From: an uncultured Bacteroidota bacterium
GTDB taxonomy: Bacteria > Bacteroidota > Bacteroidia > Flavobacteriales > Flavobacteriaceae
DNA: 53,367 bases
Reading direction: 5' to 3'
Assembly (NCBI GenBank): GCA_903842575.1
Contig: CAIMMM010000160.1
Span: 1 to 53,367, forward strand
The notes under the pieces are model-generated. The model worked only from the letters and a program-made list of their open reading frames with translations. It was not told the DNA's origin and made no database searches. Both the position numbers and the translations under genes were made by a program. Below, piece after piece: positions 36,201-45,668 of this stretch. Numbering within the stretch: the first letter of the stretch is position 1; each line of letters opens with the position of its first letter.

Positions 36201-38662
36201 CCTGAACATGGCAACGGAGGTAATACAGTAAAAGTATAATCTTCTGTTTCACCACTTGTAATCGAACCACATATTGAAGGATTAGTAGACAAGTAATTGG
36301 CTCTGATTCTCATGCGATGATTCCCAATACTTGCCAAAGCAGGAACCGTAATAGTTCCAGTTGCACCAGTAACATACGCGCCACTTGTATAAACCAATTC
36401 GTCAGTATCATTAAAATCTAAATCATTATTCCAATCGACCCAAATATTAAATCCATAAGTATAAAATCCATCATAAAAAGTAGTTGAAAAATTCACGATG
36501 CCACTATTTACTTGGCTTACTGCTTGAGCAGTAAAATTCCCATATCCAGTTGCTGTATAACCAGAACCATTGTTAGTAATATTGAGGGTGCCTCCAGTAG
36601 TTGAAAAATTATTAATATAGTATGTCGAACTTGTGGATGTTGAAATGCAAAAGCCAGTATAAAAGGATACATAAGGCGACCATACACTAAAGTTTCCACT
36701 ACCACAATCGCTTCTCACAAAAACATAATAAGTAGTGTTGGCGGTCAATCCAGTAATGTTTGCAGTAAGTCCCGTAGCAACAGTTCCTACTCCAGCTGGG
36801 GTTGTACTGCTGGTTGAAACTACATATTGATAGCCATTACCAGGCACTACAGTTGCTGCATTCCAATTGATAGTTGCAGTGGTAGAGGTAATGTTGGTTG
36901 CTGCATTTGCTGTAGTCGAATAGCATGATGGTGCTGTAACTGTAAATGAATAATCTTCGGTTTCACCCGTTATACCAGAATTACAACTAACTGGAGTTCC
37001 AGCAAAATAATTTGCTACAATTCTCATTCGGGTGGTTCCCAAACTTGCTCCTGCTGGTACTGTAAAGCTTCCAGTTGGGCTTGCATAAAGATAAGTAGTG
37101 CTATTATAAACATTCTCTCCAGAATCTGTAAAGACACCGTTTTGATTCCAATCTACAAAAATAGCGACTCCAACACCTCCGCCAATTCCAACAATAGTAG
37201 TAGAAAAATTTACGGTCCCACTTATGATTTGTGTAACAGTTTGAGCATTAAAATCGCCATAACCGTTGGTAGAATAGCCAGTGCTATTGGAGACATTTGT
37301 TGTTCCGCCTGTTGTGCTAAAAGCAGAAAAATAGGCAGTTGATGCGGTCGAAGTTGAGATGCATGCACAAGGAGTGCCAGAGGTTGTAAAAGTCCAAGTT
37401 GCTGAACCCACAGCGATACCACAAGCATTTTTAGCAACCACTTTCCAATAGTAAGTTGTATTTGCCAATAGTGTTCCGGTGGTATACGAATTGGTTGCAA
37501 CATTGGAAGTAACTGAGCCAGGTAAACTTCCTGCACCAAAATATACATCGTATGAAGTTGCTCCGGCTGTTGCTGCCCAAGAAACACTCGAGATCGCCCC
37601 ACTGCCTGAATAACAAACTCCGGTAGCTGCATTCGTTGGAGATGGAGTTACAGCTGCTGTTGGAGTCGAATTAATCACTACTGCTAAACTTCCTGAAGCA
37701 GAACTCCAGCATCCTGTAGTATTGTTTTGTGATCGAATATAATATGTTCCCGAAGTAGTAACATTATATGTAGCTCCGCTACTGGTAGTAGAAGTTCCCA
37801 AGGCAGTAGTTTGCCAATACCATGTTTCTCCAACAGGAACACTGCCAAATCTTGTCAACGTGACTCCAGGTGAAGTACATTGTGGACTATTACTAGTTGG
37901 ATTTCCCGGTGTGGTGGGTAATGGATTTACTGTAAATGTAGCTGCACTAGTAGCTGTTCCGCCTGTAGTAGTAACGGTTACAGTTCCAGTTGTTCCGGTT
38001 CCAATTACAGCAACTAAAACAGTTCCTGAATTGGAAGTTATTGATGTTACTGCTGTTCCCCCTATTTTTACGTTAGCTGCAGTAGTACCACTTAAATTAG
38101 TTCCGTTTATAGCGATTGATGAGCCAATACAGCCGCTTGCAGCACCTAAACTGGTTATAGTTGGAACAAGTGGTACAGAAACACTTATAGCGTTTATTGT
38201 AATTGAAGCGCCGCTTCCACTGTTGCCAACTCTGACAAAATAGGTGTTTCCAATAACCAAACTAGATAAGGACATTGTTTCTGTTTGACCACCTGCTACA
38301 GTATTGGCGTTGGCGCAACTTATTTGAGATAGCGATCCGCATAGTCCCGAATAGGCATAGATAACCAATTGTCTGTTGTTAGAAACAACAATTACCGTAG
38401 CTGTAGTGGCTGAGGCAACGAAGCTATACCAACCATCTTGTACTATAGTTCCAATAATACAACTTACTGCTGTGGGATCATTAACTATAGTATCATTAGC
38501 TAAGCCACTTATAGCTGTGCCATTTACAGTTAATGAAGCTGGGCTTGAACAACTAGCACCTTGTCCATTCATTCTTCCAGAAACTAAGAATACCATGTAC
38601 AAACACATAATTCTTAAAAAAGATTTACTTTTAAAATTAATGGATTTGTAACTTTTTAACAT
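33227..38662 (-). CDS. Giant type IX secreted modular surface protein (1811 residues)
   Basis: Signal peptide: residues 1 to about 34, ending near MNGQ. The order of modules is PPC-like (about 35-155), an IPT/TIG-like beta domain, an Ig/PKD-like domain and Fn3-like. Two GEVED-type domains follow, marked by GETEDYSFTV near 565 and GETEDYTFTV near 802 and each preceded by STTGGT repeats. Between and after them are Fn3-like modules, a nidogen-like part (SNGILSFNSG) and, from about 1237, the cassette shared with both tandem paralogues. The last ~80 residues are a Por-type sorting domain (ITIYDITGK, AYIAKITLENGDVVSKKLLH) for type IX secretion. It is predicted to be an adhesin-like surface protein; the ligand is unknown. 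The promoter match is strong, with its own terminator downstream. Confidence 0.88.
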   Translation of the reverse strand: MLKSYKSINFKSKSFLRIMCLYMVFLVSGRMNGQGASCSSPASLTVNGTAISGLANDTIVNDPTAVSCIIGTIVQDGWYSFVASATTATVIVVSNNRQLVIYAYSGLCGSLSQISCANANTVAGGQTETMSLSSLVIGNTYFVRVGNSGSGASITINAISVSVPLVPTITSLGAASGCIGSSIAINGTNLSGTTAANVKIGGTAVTSITSNSGTVLVAVIGTGTTGTVTVTTTGGTATSAATFTVNPLPTTPGNPTSNSPQCTSPGVTLTRFGSVPVGETWYWQTTALGTSTTSSGATYNVTTSGTYYIRSQNNTTGCWSSASGSLAVVINSTPTAAVTPSPTNAATGVCYSGSGAISSVSWAATAGATSYDVYFGAGSLPGSVTSNVATNSYTTGTLLANTTYYWKVVAKNACGIAVGSATWTFTTSGTPCACISTSTASTAYFSAFSTTGGTTNVSNSTGYSTNGYGDFNAQTVTQIISGTVNFSTTIVGIGGGVGVAIFVDWNQNGVFTDSGENVYNSTTYLYASPTGSFTVPAGASLGTTRMRIVANYFAGTPVSCNSGITGETEDYSFTVTAPSCYSTTANAATNITSTTATINWNAATVVPGNGYQYVVSTSSTTPAGVGTVATGLTANITGLTANTTYYVFVRSDCGSGNFSVWSPYVSFYTGFCISTSTSSTYYINNFSTTGGTLNITNNGSGYTATGYGNFTAQAVSQVNSGIVNFSTTFYDGFYTYGFNIWVDWNNDLDFNDTDELVYTSGAYVTGATGTITVPALASIGNHRMRIRANYLSTNPSICGSITSGETEDYTFTVLPPLPCSGNPSTVTATITSQTAATISWTAASPIPANGYEYFLSTTNTYPSSVTGSTAAGITTVYLTSLNSLTTYYVWVRSNCGGILGQGVWVGPISFTQPNCSPGAGTGTTTLGCPFVTSGGIGLSGANPPAIDCISSGCVDLEATYLQLGQTTNYTVEAIPYAPPYQFNCLQNPVSVNIDDVWSPVVNLPFNFCYYGNSYSSCVIGSNGILSFNSGLASTSSGYSFSNNLPSTTGALFANTIYGVYHDINPGVGGEVGWELITLNTGCRALVASWSNVPMFSDNTILYTGMMVLYENTNVIEVYIKEKNVDNFDIFPWNGGNAIVGVQNADGTAAVVAPGRNALDTNWEVANEAWRFTPSGTSLTSLKWFEGSGTNGPVVGTTDVLHVCPAATTTYTAEITYTLCNGTTIKEISSTIVTVVNGKIWDGSVSNDWNVADNWTPSGIPTSLNCVIIPNVANDPIIFGPSFNAYGLSLTILDGATLQINSNNTLTITDFVKVEPTASFTIKNSASLIQINNTAVNTGNIMMERITHVRNTDYVYWSSPVANFSSSAISPGTSTSLIFKWNPTIANSNGGEGNWVGGNETMIPGKGYIVRGPNSYTATAADYTAVFTSVPYNGIIQPSISRGNRTAAMGSIVGNNGVTITPENDNWNLVGNPYPSSIKALDFLSTNLNIIGNIRLWRHGLEVSAAYSSSFYATYGYNYSPTDYVNYNGLGANPPGFEGYIGAGQGFFILMNDGTATTENVTFNNSMRSNTYDNNLFYRASSSASTQTEPNKHRIWLSLLNASTTATTTLIGYTDGATYGNDRLYDAAVSVGNAMSIYSLINNKTIIIQGRPTPFDYTDTVPLGIKIETTGTHTIALSLVDGLFEDVNQGIYLEDTVLGIIHDLRTAPYAFTEVVGTYNARFILRYTNPSLGNNNPNGIQTYAFIINNLLQIQSNDAIQEITIYDITGKRLKTYQPKELKNQFETDFFFANGAYIAKITLENGDVVSKKLLH

Positions 38663-38690
38663 AGGTGTTGTTTAATATTTTCCTTTAAAG

Positions 38691-38723
38691 CAAATTTAAC
38701 TTTATTATTGTTTAAAAATCAAA
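38691..38723 (-). promoter_or_regulatory. Promoter of the 1811-residue surface-protein gene
   Basis: On the minus strand, TTTG (38723-38720), 21 nt, then TAAATTTG (38698-38691) match the consensus. The ATG lies 28 nt downstream. Confidence 0.7.
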
Positions 38724-38921
38724 TAGTTAATAACATATGATAAAATTATGATTGTAGAATATCATTTGTAAATAAAGGAGTACAATTATATTTTTCTTGT
38801 TAAGAATTCTCTGTTTTAATTTAGTGATTGTTTTTTTATTTTCAACATCTTTCTGATGTAATTGGTAATTAATAAGTGATTAGATTTAAAAAATTAGACG
38901 CTATTTTATTCAATGATGTTT

Positions 38922-41900
38922 TTAATTCATCAATTTTTTAGAAATTAATATTCCGGATTCTAGTTTTATTTTTGCTATATAAGCACCTTTTACAAAAAAG
39001 AACTCTGCTTCAAATTGATTTTTAAATTCCGTTGGTTGGTATGTTTTTATCAATTTACCCGTAATATCATAAATTGTTACTTCCATGATATTGTCTGAAG
39101 ATTTTACTTGTAGTTGATTATTTGAAACAAAAGCAAAAGTGTCGTTTGCTGCCAAATTGCCAAGGCCAAGCGATGTGTTATTAGTGTAACGCATTACAAA
39201 TCGATTGGTAAATGTTCCAGTTGTTGCAGAGAATGTATAAGGTGCGCTGCGTAAATTATGAACTGTGCCCAAAAGGGTATCTTCTAAATAAATATCTTGG
39301 GTACCATTTTCAAACAACCCATCAGCTACGCTTATTGCAATAGTATAATTGCCATCACTAGGAATAGTAATTCCTAATGGAACCAAATCTGCGGGATCAA
39401 AAGGAGTAGGTCGGCCTTGAATTATCATCGATGTATTGTTAATCATTGAAAATATTGCAATAGCTGTCCCTTCTTTATGCATTGCATCATACAAATAATC
39501 TTCTCCGTAAGTTGCTCCGTTAATATAGCCAATTAAAGCTGTAGTGGCAACATTAGTATTATTTACAAGGCTCAGCCAAATTCTATTTTTTTCAGTTTCA
39601 TTATTCGCCGTTGAAGACGAATTATTTGACCTATAGAAATTAGTATTTGAATAAGAGTTATTTCGCAAACTATTATTGAATGTTACGGTATTTGTTGTAC
39701 CTGCACTATCTTGCATCTTCACGAAAAAACCTTGTCCAGAAGCTATTTTTCCTAAAAAACCAGGAGGTGTTGCTCCAGTTCCATTATAATTAATGTAATC
39801 CGTTGGACTATAATTATACGTGAAATTTTGATAAAAGGGGTTTCCTGCTTGTGCACTAATTTCTGTTCCATGCGTCCACATGCGAATATTTCCAGATATT
39901 TTCGAACTATTAAGAGTTAGAAAATCAATAGCATCAATAGAAGATGGATAGGGGTTTCCAATCAAATTCCAGTTGTCATCATTACTTGTGGTTATCGTTC
40001 CACGAGAAATAACGGGTTGTATAAGACCATTATTAGGTACGCCTACAAAATTTGCTGTATAAGCAGCTGCTGTTGATGTATATGAATTAGGACCTCTAAC
40101 AATATATCCTCTACCTAAACTCATTATTTCATTTCCATTAACCCAATTTCCTTGACTACCATTACTGTTGGCAATAGTAGGATTCCATTTCCAAATATAA
40201 TTGGTTGGTGTTTCTGGAGAAATCGCTGATGCACTAAAATTCCCAACTACTGAAGACCAATATACATAGTCTGTACGACGAATGTTTACTGTGCGCTGTA
40301 TAGTTATAATTCCAGTATTGACAACATTGTTATTTATTTGTATTAAACTTGCTCCACTTTCAAGAGTTAAAGAACCACCGTTAACATTTACTTCATTGGT
40401 TAACATCAAAACATTCGATGAATGGATGATCACAGTACCAGAATTAATCTGACACGAACAACCGCTTAGGTCTACTGAAGATGTATAATCAGTATTAAAA
40501 ATAATTCTTTCGGTTCCAGTTGTAGGAGCAGATCCAGTTGACCAAACGGAACCATTCCATGAATTATCTGGAATTGTTATAGAAATTATATCCACATTTG
40601 CCGAGGAACTAGAAATACAAGAACCATTTGTAACAGAATAATTATAGGTTCCACTACTCAAACCTGTAGCAGTATAACTAGTACCAGAATAAGATATATT
40701 TCCGGGGTTTAATGTTCCACCCGATGCTAAATTAGTTAAAAGAACACTACCCGTTGAAGCAATACAACTAGTGGGTTGGGTAATGGTGCTAACAGTTGGA
40801 GTAGAAGGTGTTGCGCTCACATTTATAGTGTATGTTGCGGTTTGAATTTGAGATCCACAGGTGTTATTACTAGTTACTGTCATAGTTAACACAATAGTAT
40901 TCCCTGCATCACCTGCATCAGCTGTATAAGTTGGTGTAAGTGTTGTAGCTCCTGAAGTAATTATTCCTACCCCATTTTCAGACCAAGCTATTGTTCCATT
41001 AGTAGCTGTAGCACCACTTACTGTGGCAGTACCATCAGAACAAATAGTTTGACTTCCACCCGCTGTAGCAGTAGGCAATCCTTCAACAACTATAACCGAT
41101 GCCGAAGAGACAGCACTCTGACATCCGCTAGCATTAAAAACAGTAACAGTATAACTTCCTGCTGTTGCCACAGTAATACCAGCCGTTGTTTCTCCTGTTG
41201 ACCATAAATAACTAGATCCAGGGCTTGAGGTTAAGAGTAAACTGCTGCCAGCACATAAAGTTGTCGGACTGCTAGGTGAAATAGTAGGAGTTGAAGGTAT
41301 CGGGTTGACCGTTACCGTAAATGTAGTTCCAGTACTAATACAACCATTTGCATTTTTTGCTGTAATTGTTCCTGTATAAGTCCCAACTGCTGTATTTGCA
41401 GGAACCGTTATTGCTATTTGACTTACAGGTAAGGCAATATTTGTAACAGTTGCAAAACTATTAGCGGGTGCTGTATTCCATGAAATGCTATATGTTGTTG
41501 GAGATCCAGTCGTTGCACTATAAGATAATGGAGTAGTCTGACTACTGCTGTTGAAACAAACACTGGTTGCATTTGCTGCAGTAGTTATTGTTGGCAATCC
41601 CATAATCAATACGATGACCGCATCGCTAATTCCTCTACAACCACTTGAGATGGCAATACGTCTAAAATAGGTGGTTTGGCCTATCAATGGTGAATCATAA
41701 GTAGCGGTTGTTGCCCCTGTAATATTAGTAAAGGTAACATTGTCTATAGCGGATTGCCATTGATAAGTATAAATACCCGTACCTCCCGTAGGAGCAGTTG
41801 CAGTAAATGCAACAGGATCTCCTGTACCCATACAAAATACTTGATTACTTCCAATAACTCCTGGATTCAAAACGGTATTTCCTGTTACAGTAAGCACAAC

Positions 41901-43289
41901 AGTGTTACTAATTCTAGTGCAACCATTATTTGTAATTAACACTCTAAAATAATATGTTCCTGCAACAGATTCGTAAATGGTATAAATCGGATCTAAAACA
42001 TATTGTGTTGTAGTGCTTGTAGGCCCAGGTCCATCTACCCATGTAGTGTTATTGTTATAGCTTACTTGCCATTGAAATGTAGAACTTCCTCCAGAATTGC
42101 CACTGAAGATATCCAGATCATTTTGACCACCTCCCGCAATCACGCCACAACTACTAGCGTTTAAATTATACGTGAAGTCATTTTGCCCTTGCGTAAATTC
42201 AATTACAGGTGTAGTAGCTATTGATATTAAGGCAGTAGCCGCTCTTGGAGAACTTTTGCAACCTAAAGCATTTTGAGCTTCGGCATAATAGGTCGTATTA
42301 CTTGTTGGCGCCACTGAGAAATTCACCCCACTAGAAGAAGATCCAATACTTGAACCTCCTGATGCTCCTGTATACCAATTAATTGTGTTTCCTGCCGAAG
42401 TTGCGTTTAAATTAGTACTCGAACCAGTGCAAATTGAAATTCCTGTACTTGGAGTTACCGATGTTGGGGCTGCTGGAGTCGCGTTTACCGTAATTATAGC
42501 TGCGTTCGATGTAACCGGACAAGTAGCGTTATTTAATACTACAGTATAGGAAGCGTTATTTTCAGCCGCAGTGGGATTGGTTATCGTTAAAGTACTGGTT
42601 GTAGCACCACTGTAAATTCCCCCATTTGTTATGTTTCCGCTATTTTTTTTCCATTGATAGGTGGTTGCACCAGTAGCGGTGACACTAAAAGTAACGCTTC
42701 CCTTCGTACAAACAGTATTTGAATTAGGCTGGCTGCTGTAGGCAACAAAAGCAGAGGATATCGTATTTGTTAAATTAGATCCGTTCGTTAAGCCACTAAT
42801 AATTCCCGTTCCCCCAGTCCTAGTTATATTTCCAGTATTGACAGCAGTAATAGCTCGAATTTGAATGCCACTAATTGTCATAGTGTCCGATGCACTGGTG
42901 TTGTTACAAGTGTAGGTGATAGTAATCGTTGTTGCGGTAACTACAATAGAAGCTGCAGAAAGATTGCGACCGCTAGTTACAGTTGCTGTTCCCGTTCCTG
43001 CTAAAAATTGAAAATTTGTTGGGCAAGTTAACTCTAAGGTGACACTTGTTCCTATTGAAAAAGCAGCAGTCGTCGTTTCTGCTATCACTATATTTCCTAA
43101 AACTGCATAACTTGAAGGAAACCCAGAACATACGGGAATTGCCAAGTTGGGAGTTGTAATAGTGACTTGAGCACTCATGCGATTACTTGATAAAAAAAGT
43201 AATACAACAATCAAAATTAAACGATATAATACCGATAATTTTAAATGTGTCATATCCTTTTTGTTGTCGTTTGTGTATTTTTTTTTCAT
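38922..43289 (-). CDS. Large type IX secreted modular surface protein (1455 residues)
   Basis: The signal peptide region ends near MSAQ. The ATG at 43289 gives a 41-residue leader; an internal ATG at 43253 (MTHLKLSV) gives a more usual 29-residue one, so the start is uncertain. About 860 residues of repeated Ig/PKD-like beta modules follow, with recurring SxTxYYAEAQN-, TYxWQ- and GxYTVTVFNASGC-like patterns. From about 905 comes the same C-terminal cassette as the neighbouring paralogues (NTGIITIQRTVNIRRTDYVYW, GRGYIVRGPNSY, NPYPSSID). The Por-type sorting domain ends with LESGILISKKLMN. It is predicted to be secreted by type IX and attached to the surface. This paralogue's sorting domain is the most divergent of the three. 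Confidence 0.88.
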   Translation of the reverse strand: MKKKYTNDNKKDMTHLKLSVLYRLILIVVLLFLSSNRMSAQVTITTPNLAIPVCSGFPSSYAVLGNIVIAETTTAAFSIGTSVTLELTCPTNFQFLAGTGTATVTSGRNLSAASIVVTATTITITYTCNNTSASDTMTISGIQIRAITAVNTGNITRTGGTGIISGLTNGSNLTNTISSAFVAYSSQPNSNTVCTKGSVTFSVTATGATTYQWKKNSGNITNGGIYSGATTSTLTITNPTAAENNASYTVVLNNATCPVTSNAAIITVNATPAAPTSVTPSTGISICTGSSTNLNATSAGNTINWYTGASGGSSIGSSSSGVNFSVAPTSNTTYYAEAQNALGCKSSPRAATALISIATTPVIEFTQGQNDFTYNLNASSCGVIAGGGQNDLDIFSGNSGGSSTFQWQVSYNNNTTWVDGPGPTSTTTQYVLDPIYTIYESVAGTYYFRVLITNNGCTRISNTVVLTVTGNTVLNPGVIGSNQVFCMGTGDPVAFTATAPTGGTGIYTYQWQSAIDNVTFTNITGATTATYDSPLIGQTTYFRRIAISSGCRGISDAVIVLIMGLPTITTAANATSVCFNSSSQTTPLSYSATTGSPTTYSISWNTAPANSFATVTNIALPVSQIAITVPANTAVGTYTGTITAKNANGCISTGTTFTVTVNPIPSTPTISPSSPTTLCAGSSLLLTSSPGSSYLWSTGETTAGITVATAGSYTVTVFNASGCQSAVSSASVIVVEGLPTATAGGSQTICSDGTATVSGATATNGTIAWSENGVGIITSGATTLTPTYTADAGDAGNTIVLTMTVTSNNTCGSQIQTATYTINVSATPSTPTVSTITQPTSCIASTGSVLLTNLASGGTLNPGNISYSGTSYTATGLSSGTYNYSVTNGSCISSSSANVDIISITIPDNSWNGSVWSTGSAPTTGTERIIFNTDYTSSVDLSGCSCQINSGTVIIHSSNVLMLTNEVNVNGGSLTLESGASLIQINNNVVNTGIITIQRTVNIRRTDYVYWSSVVGNFSASAISPETPTNYIWKWNPTIANSNGSQGNWVNGNEIMSLGRGYIVRGPNSYTSTAAAYTANFVGVPNNGLIQPVISRGTITTSNDDNWNLIGNPYPSSIDAIDFLTLNSSKISGNIRMWTHGTEISAQAGNPFYQNFTYNYSPTDYINYNGTGATPPGFLGKIASGQGFFVKMQDSAGTTNTVTFNNSLRNNSYSNTNFYRSNNSSSTANNETEKNRIWLSLVNNTNVATTALIGYINGATYGEDYLYDAMHKEGTAIAIFSMINNTSMIIQGRPTPFDPADLVPLGITIPSDGNYTIAISVADGLFENGTQDIYLEDTLLGTVHNLRSAPYTFSATTGTFTNRFVMRYTNNTSLGLGNLAANDTFAFVSNNQLQVKSSDNIMEVTIYDITGKLIKTYQPTEFKNQFEAEFFFVKGAYIAKIKLESGILISKKLMN

Positions 43290-43315
43290 GTCTTTTAGAT
43301 ATGATTCTATCCTTA

Positions 43316-43323
43316 CAAATTTA
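43316..43323 (-). promoter_or_regulatory. Candidate -7 box of the 1455-residue surface-protein gene
   Basis: TAAATTTG on the minus strand, 26 nt upstream of the ATG at 43289. It is the same sequence as in the 1811-residue paralogue's promoter. No spaced -33 was found. Confidence 0.5.
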
Positions 43324-43540
43324 TTTTGATAAGTAGAAGTATTATAATTTATAAGGCAACTAACCCTAATACTCGTTTAGCAACACGTCTTAAATTAAAA
43401 AATACAAAAAATCTTACAAAATATCGCAAAAAAGAATTTACAACATATTTACATAAGGTATTTCGTCTCTTTTTTTGCGCATTTCATGGAGGTCATTTTA
43501 GAGAAAAAGCTAACCTTTATTAAATTCAATCAAATTTTAC

Positions 43541-43548
43541 TACTTTTG
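43541..43548 (+). promoter_or_regulatory. Candidate -7 box for the TPR-mpl-radC run
   Basis: TACTTTTG fits TAnnTTTG and lies 17 nt before the ATG at 43566. No -33 element is clear. Confidence 0.45.
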
Positions 43549-43565
43549 GGATTCAATAATTAAGG

Positions 43566-44264
43566 ATGAAATATTTAATTTTATGGTTGCTTTTTATTCC
43601 TATTTCAATTCTTGGCCAAACTAGTTTTGAAAAAGGCGAAATCTACTTCAATAGTGAAAAATACGACCAAGCAAAATTGCAATTTGAAAAAGCAATAACT
43701 CAAAACCCAAACGATTTAAAAGCTATCGAATATTTAGGTGATATTCAATGCTATGTAAAGCATTGGGAACTAGCAATTCCGTATTACGAAAAATTAACAA
43801 AAAGAAACCCAGTAGTGGCAGATTATTTTTATAAATATGGTGGTGCTATGGGAATGTTGGCCAAAGAATCTAATAAAATAAAGGCCTTACTGTTACTAGA
43901 TGACGTTAAAGCTGCTTTTGAAAAAGCCATCCAACTCAATCCCAACCATATTGGTGCTCGATGGGCTTTGCTTGAAATATACATTCAACTGCCCGGAATT
44001 GTTGGTGGTAGTGAACGAAAAGCTCAAAAATATGCAAACGAGTTATTCAAAATTTCACCTGTTGATGGCTATCTTGCAAATGGACACATCGCCGAATATT
44101 TTGAAAGATTTAAAGAAGCCGAAAAAAATTATACCAAAGCCATTGACATTGGACATTCCAAAAACACTTTTCAAAAACTTTATAATTTGTATTGCAATAA
44201 ATTGAAGGATTTTGATAAAGCAAAAAAATTAAAAAAAGAATTCGAAGATTACAGTCAGTCCTAA
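43566..44264 (+). CDS. Secreted tetratricopeptide-repeat protein
   Basis: The 232-residue protein has a signal peptide (about 1-18, ending ILGQ). Several TPR units follow, seen as repeated KYDQAKLQFEKAITQNPND- and AAFEKAIQLNPNHIGARWAL-type helices. TPR proteins act as protein-binding scaffolds; here it is probably periplasmic. It is first in a five-gene plus-strand run (mpl 40 bp later). Whether it acts with the peptidoglycan ligase is not shown by sequence. Confidence 0.82.
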   Translation: MKYLILWLLFIPISILGQTSFEKGEIYFNSEKYDQAKLQFEKAITQNPNDLKAIEYLGDIQCYVKHWELAIPYYEKLTKRNPVVADYFYKYGGAMGMLAKESNKIKALLLLDDVKAAFEKAIQLNPNHIGARWALLEIYIQLPGIVGGSERKAQKYANELFKISPVDGYLANGHIAEYFERFKEAEKNYTKAIDIGHSKNTFQKLYNLYCNKLKDFDKAKKLKKEFEDYSQS

Positions 44265-44304
44265 ATCAAATTTTTCATTTAAATTAATATCAGATTTTAT
44301 AAAT

Positions 44305-45660
44305 ATGCGTACACATTTCATAGCTATTGGCGGAGCAGCCATGCACAACCTGGCATTAGCACTACATAATAAAGGATATAAAGTAACGGGTAGTGATGAT
44401 GCTATTTTTGAGCCTTCAAAAGCAAGATTGGATAAAAAAGGATTGTTGCCTGTTGAGCTTGGTTGGTTTCCCGAAAAAATTACTGCCGATATGGATTCAA
44501 TAATTCTTGGTATGCATGCCAAAGCCGATAATCCTGAATTATTAAAAGCACAAGAATTAGGATTAAAAATTTATTCTTATCCCGAGTTTCTATACGAGCA
44601 ATCCAAAAACAAAACTAGGGTGGTTATTGGCGGTTCACATGGGAAAACAACCATTACTTCCATGATACTTCATGTGATGCACTACAATAATATTGAAGTG
44701 GATTATATGGTTGGCGCTCAACTCGAAGGATTTGACACCATGGTTCACCTAACCGAAAAAAATGATTTTATTGTGCTGGAAGGTGATGAATATCTTTCTT
44801 CACCTATGGACAGAAGACCAAAATTTCATTTGTATCATCCCAATATTGCACTGATTTCGGGCATTGCTTGGGATCATATTAATGTGTTTCCGACTTATGA
44901 GAATTACGTTGAACAATTTGAAATATTCATCCAAAAAATCACTAACGGTGGAATTTTAGTTTACAATGAAGATGACTCCGAAGTAAAACGCGTTGCCGAA
45001 GCCGCTACCAACCCCATTCGTAAATTAGCGTACCATACGCCAAATTATACCGTGGAGGACGGAACAACTTTGTTGGAAACTCCGGAAGGAGCTATGCCAA
45101 TAGAAGTTTTTGGCGCACATAATTTGAATAATTTAGCTGGTGCCAAATGGATTTGTCAAAACATGGGTGTTGATGAAGCCGATTTCTACCAAGCCATCGC
45201 CACATTTAAAGGTGCGTCAAAACGATTGGAAAAAATTGCGGAAGGAAAAGGAAAAGTTGCTTATAAAGATTTTGCGCATTCCCCAAGCAAAGTGTCTGCC
45301 ACAACACAAGCCGTAAAAAGTCAATATCCAAATCGAAAATTAATTGCTTGTTTGGAATTGCATACTTATAGTAGTTTAAATGCCGAATTCTTAAAAGAAT
45401 ATCAAGGATCATTGGATGCGGCCGATGTTGCTGTAGTTTTCTATTCCCCTGATGCTGTAAAAATCAAACAACTCGAAGAGGTGACATATGATCAAATTGC
45501 GCAATCTTTTAAGCGGGATGACTTAATTATTTTTACCAATCCAAAAGATTTTAAAGACTATTTATTCAGTCAGAATTTCGATAACTCGGCTTTGCTTTTG
45601 ATGAGTTCTGGAAATTATGGAGGATTAAATTTTGATGAAGTAAAAGGATTAATGAATTAA
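44305..45660 (+). CDS. mpl: Mur ligase family protein, Mpl-like
   Basis: The 451-residue protein has MRTHFIAIGGAAMHNLAL (Rossmann N-terminal domain), the P-loop GGSHGKTT at 109-116, and a Mur-ligase central domain with LEGDEY and HINVFPTYENYV. The family joins UDP-MurNAc to a recycled L-Ala-gamma-D-Glu-meso-DAP tripeptide. MurC is the main alternative, but the opening IAIGGAAMHNLA and the short, MurC-divergent central part favour Mpl. Together with anmK at 3.8 kb this gives two peptidoglycan-recycling functions in the window. Confidence 0.85.
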   Translation: MRTHFIAIGGAAMHNLALALHNKGYKVTGSDDAIFEPSKARLDKKGLLPVELGWFPEKITADMDSIILGMHAKADNPELLKAQELGLKIYSYPEFLYEQSKNKTRVVIGGSHGKTTITSMILHVMHYNNIEVDYMVGAQLEGFDTMVHLTEKNDFIVLEGDEYLSSPMDRRPKFHLYHPNIALISGIAWDHINVFPTYENYVEQFEIFIQKITNGGILVYNEDDSEVKRVAEAATNPIRKLAYHTPNYTVEDGTTLLETPEGAMPIEVFGAHNLNNLAGAKWICQNMGVDEADFYQAIATFKGASKRLEKIAEGKGKVAYKDFAHSPSKVSATTQAVKSQYPNRKLIACLELHTYSSLNAEFLKEYQGSLDAADVAVVFYSPDAVKIKQLEEVTYDQIAQSFKRDDLIIFTNPKDFKDYLFSQNFDNSALLLMSSGNYGGLNFDEVKGLMN

Positions 45661-45668
45661 AAAACAAA

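Noticed and set aside
35076..37632. Several frames of 60-136 codons inside the 1811-residue surface-protein gene
   Set aside because: They are antisense or shifted readings of Thr/Ser/Gly-rich repeats, without signal, motif or promoter.
30359..43289. Integrated element or phage carrying the surface-protein genes
   Set aside because: No integrase, transposase, tRNA boundary or flanking direct repeats were seen, and base composition by eye is like the rest.
43326..43523. A 65-codon plus-strand frame before the TPR gene
   Set aside because: It starts at a non-ATG codon, is Lys/Thr-rich with no domain, has no promoter of its own and covers the promoter region of the divergent surface-protein gene.
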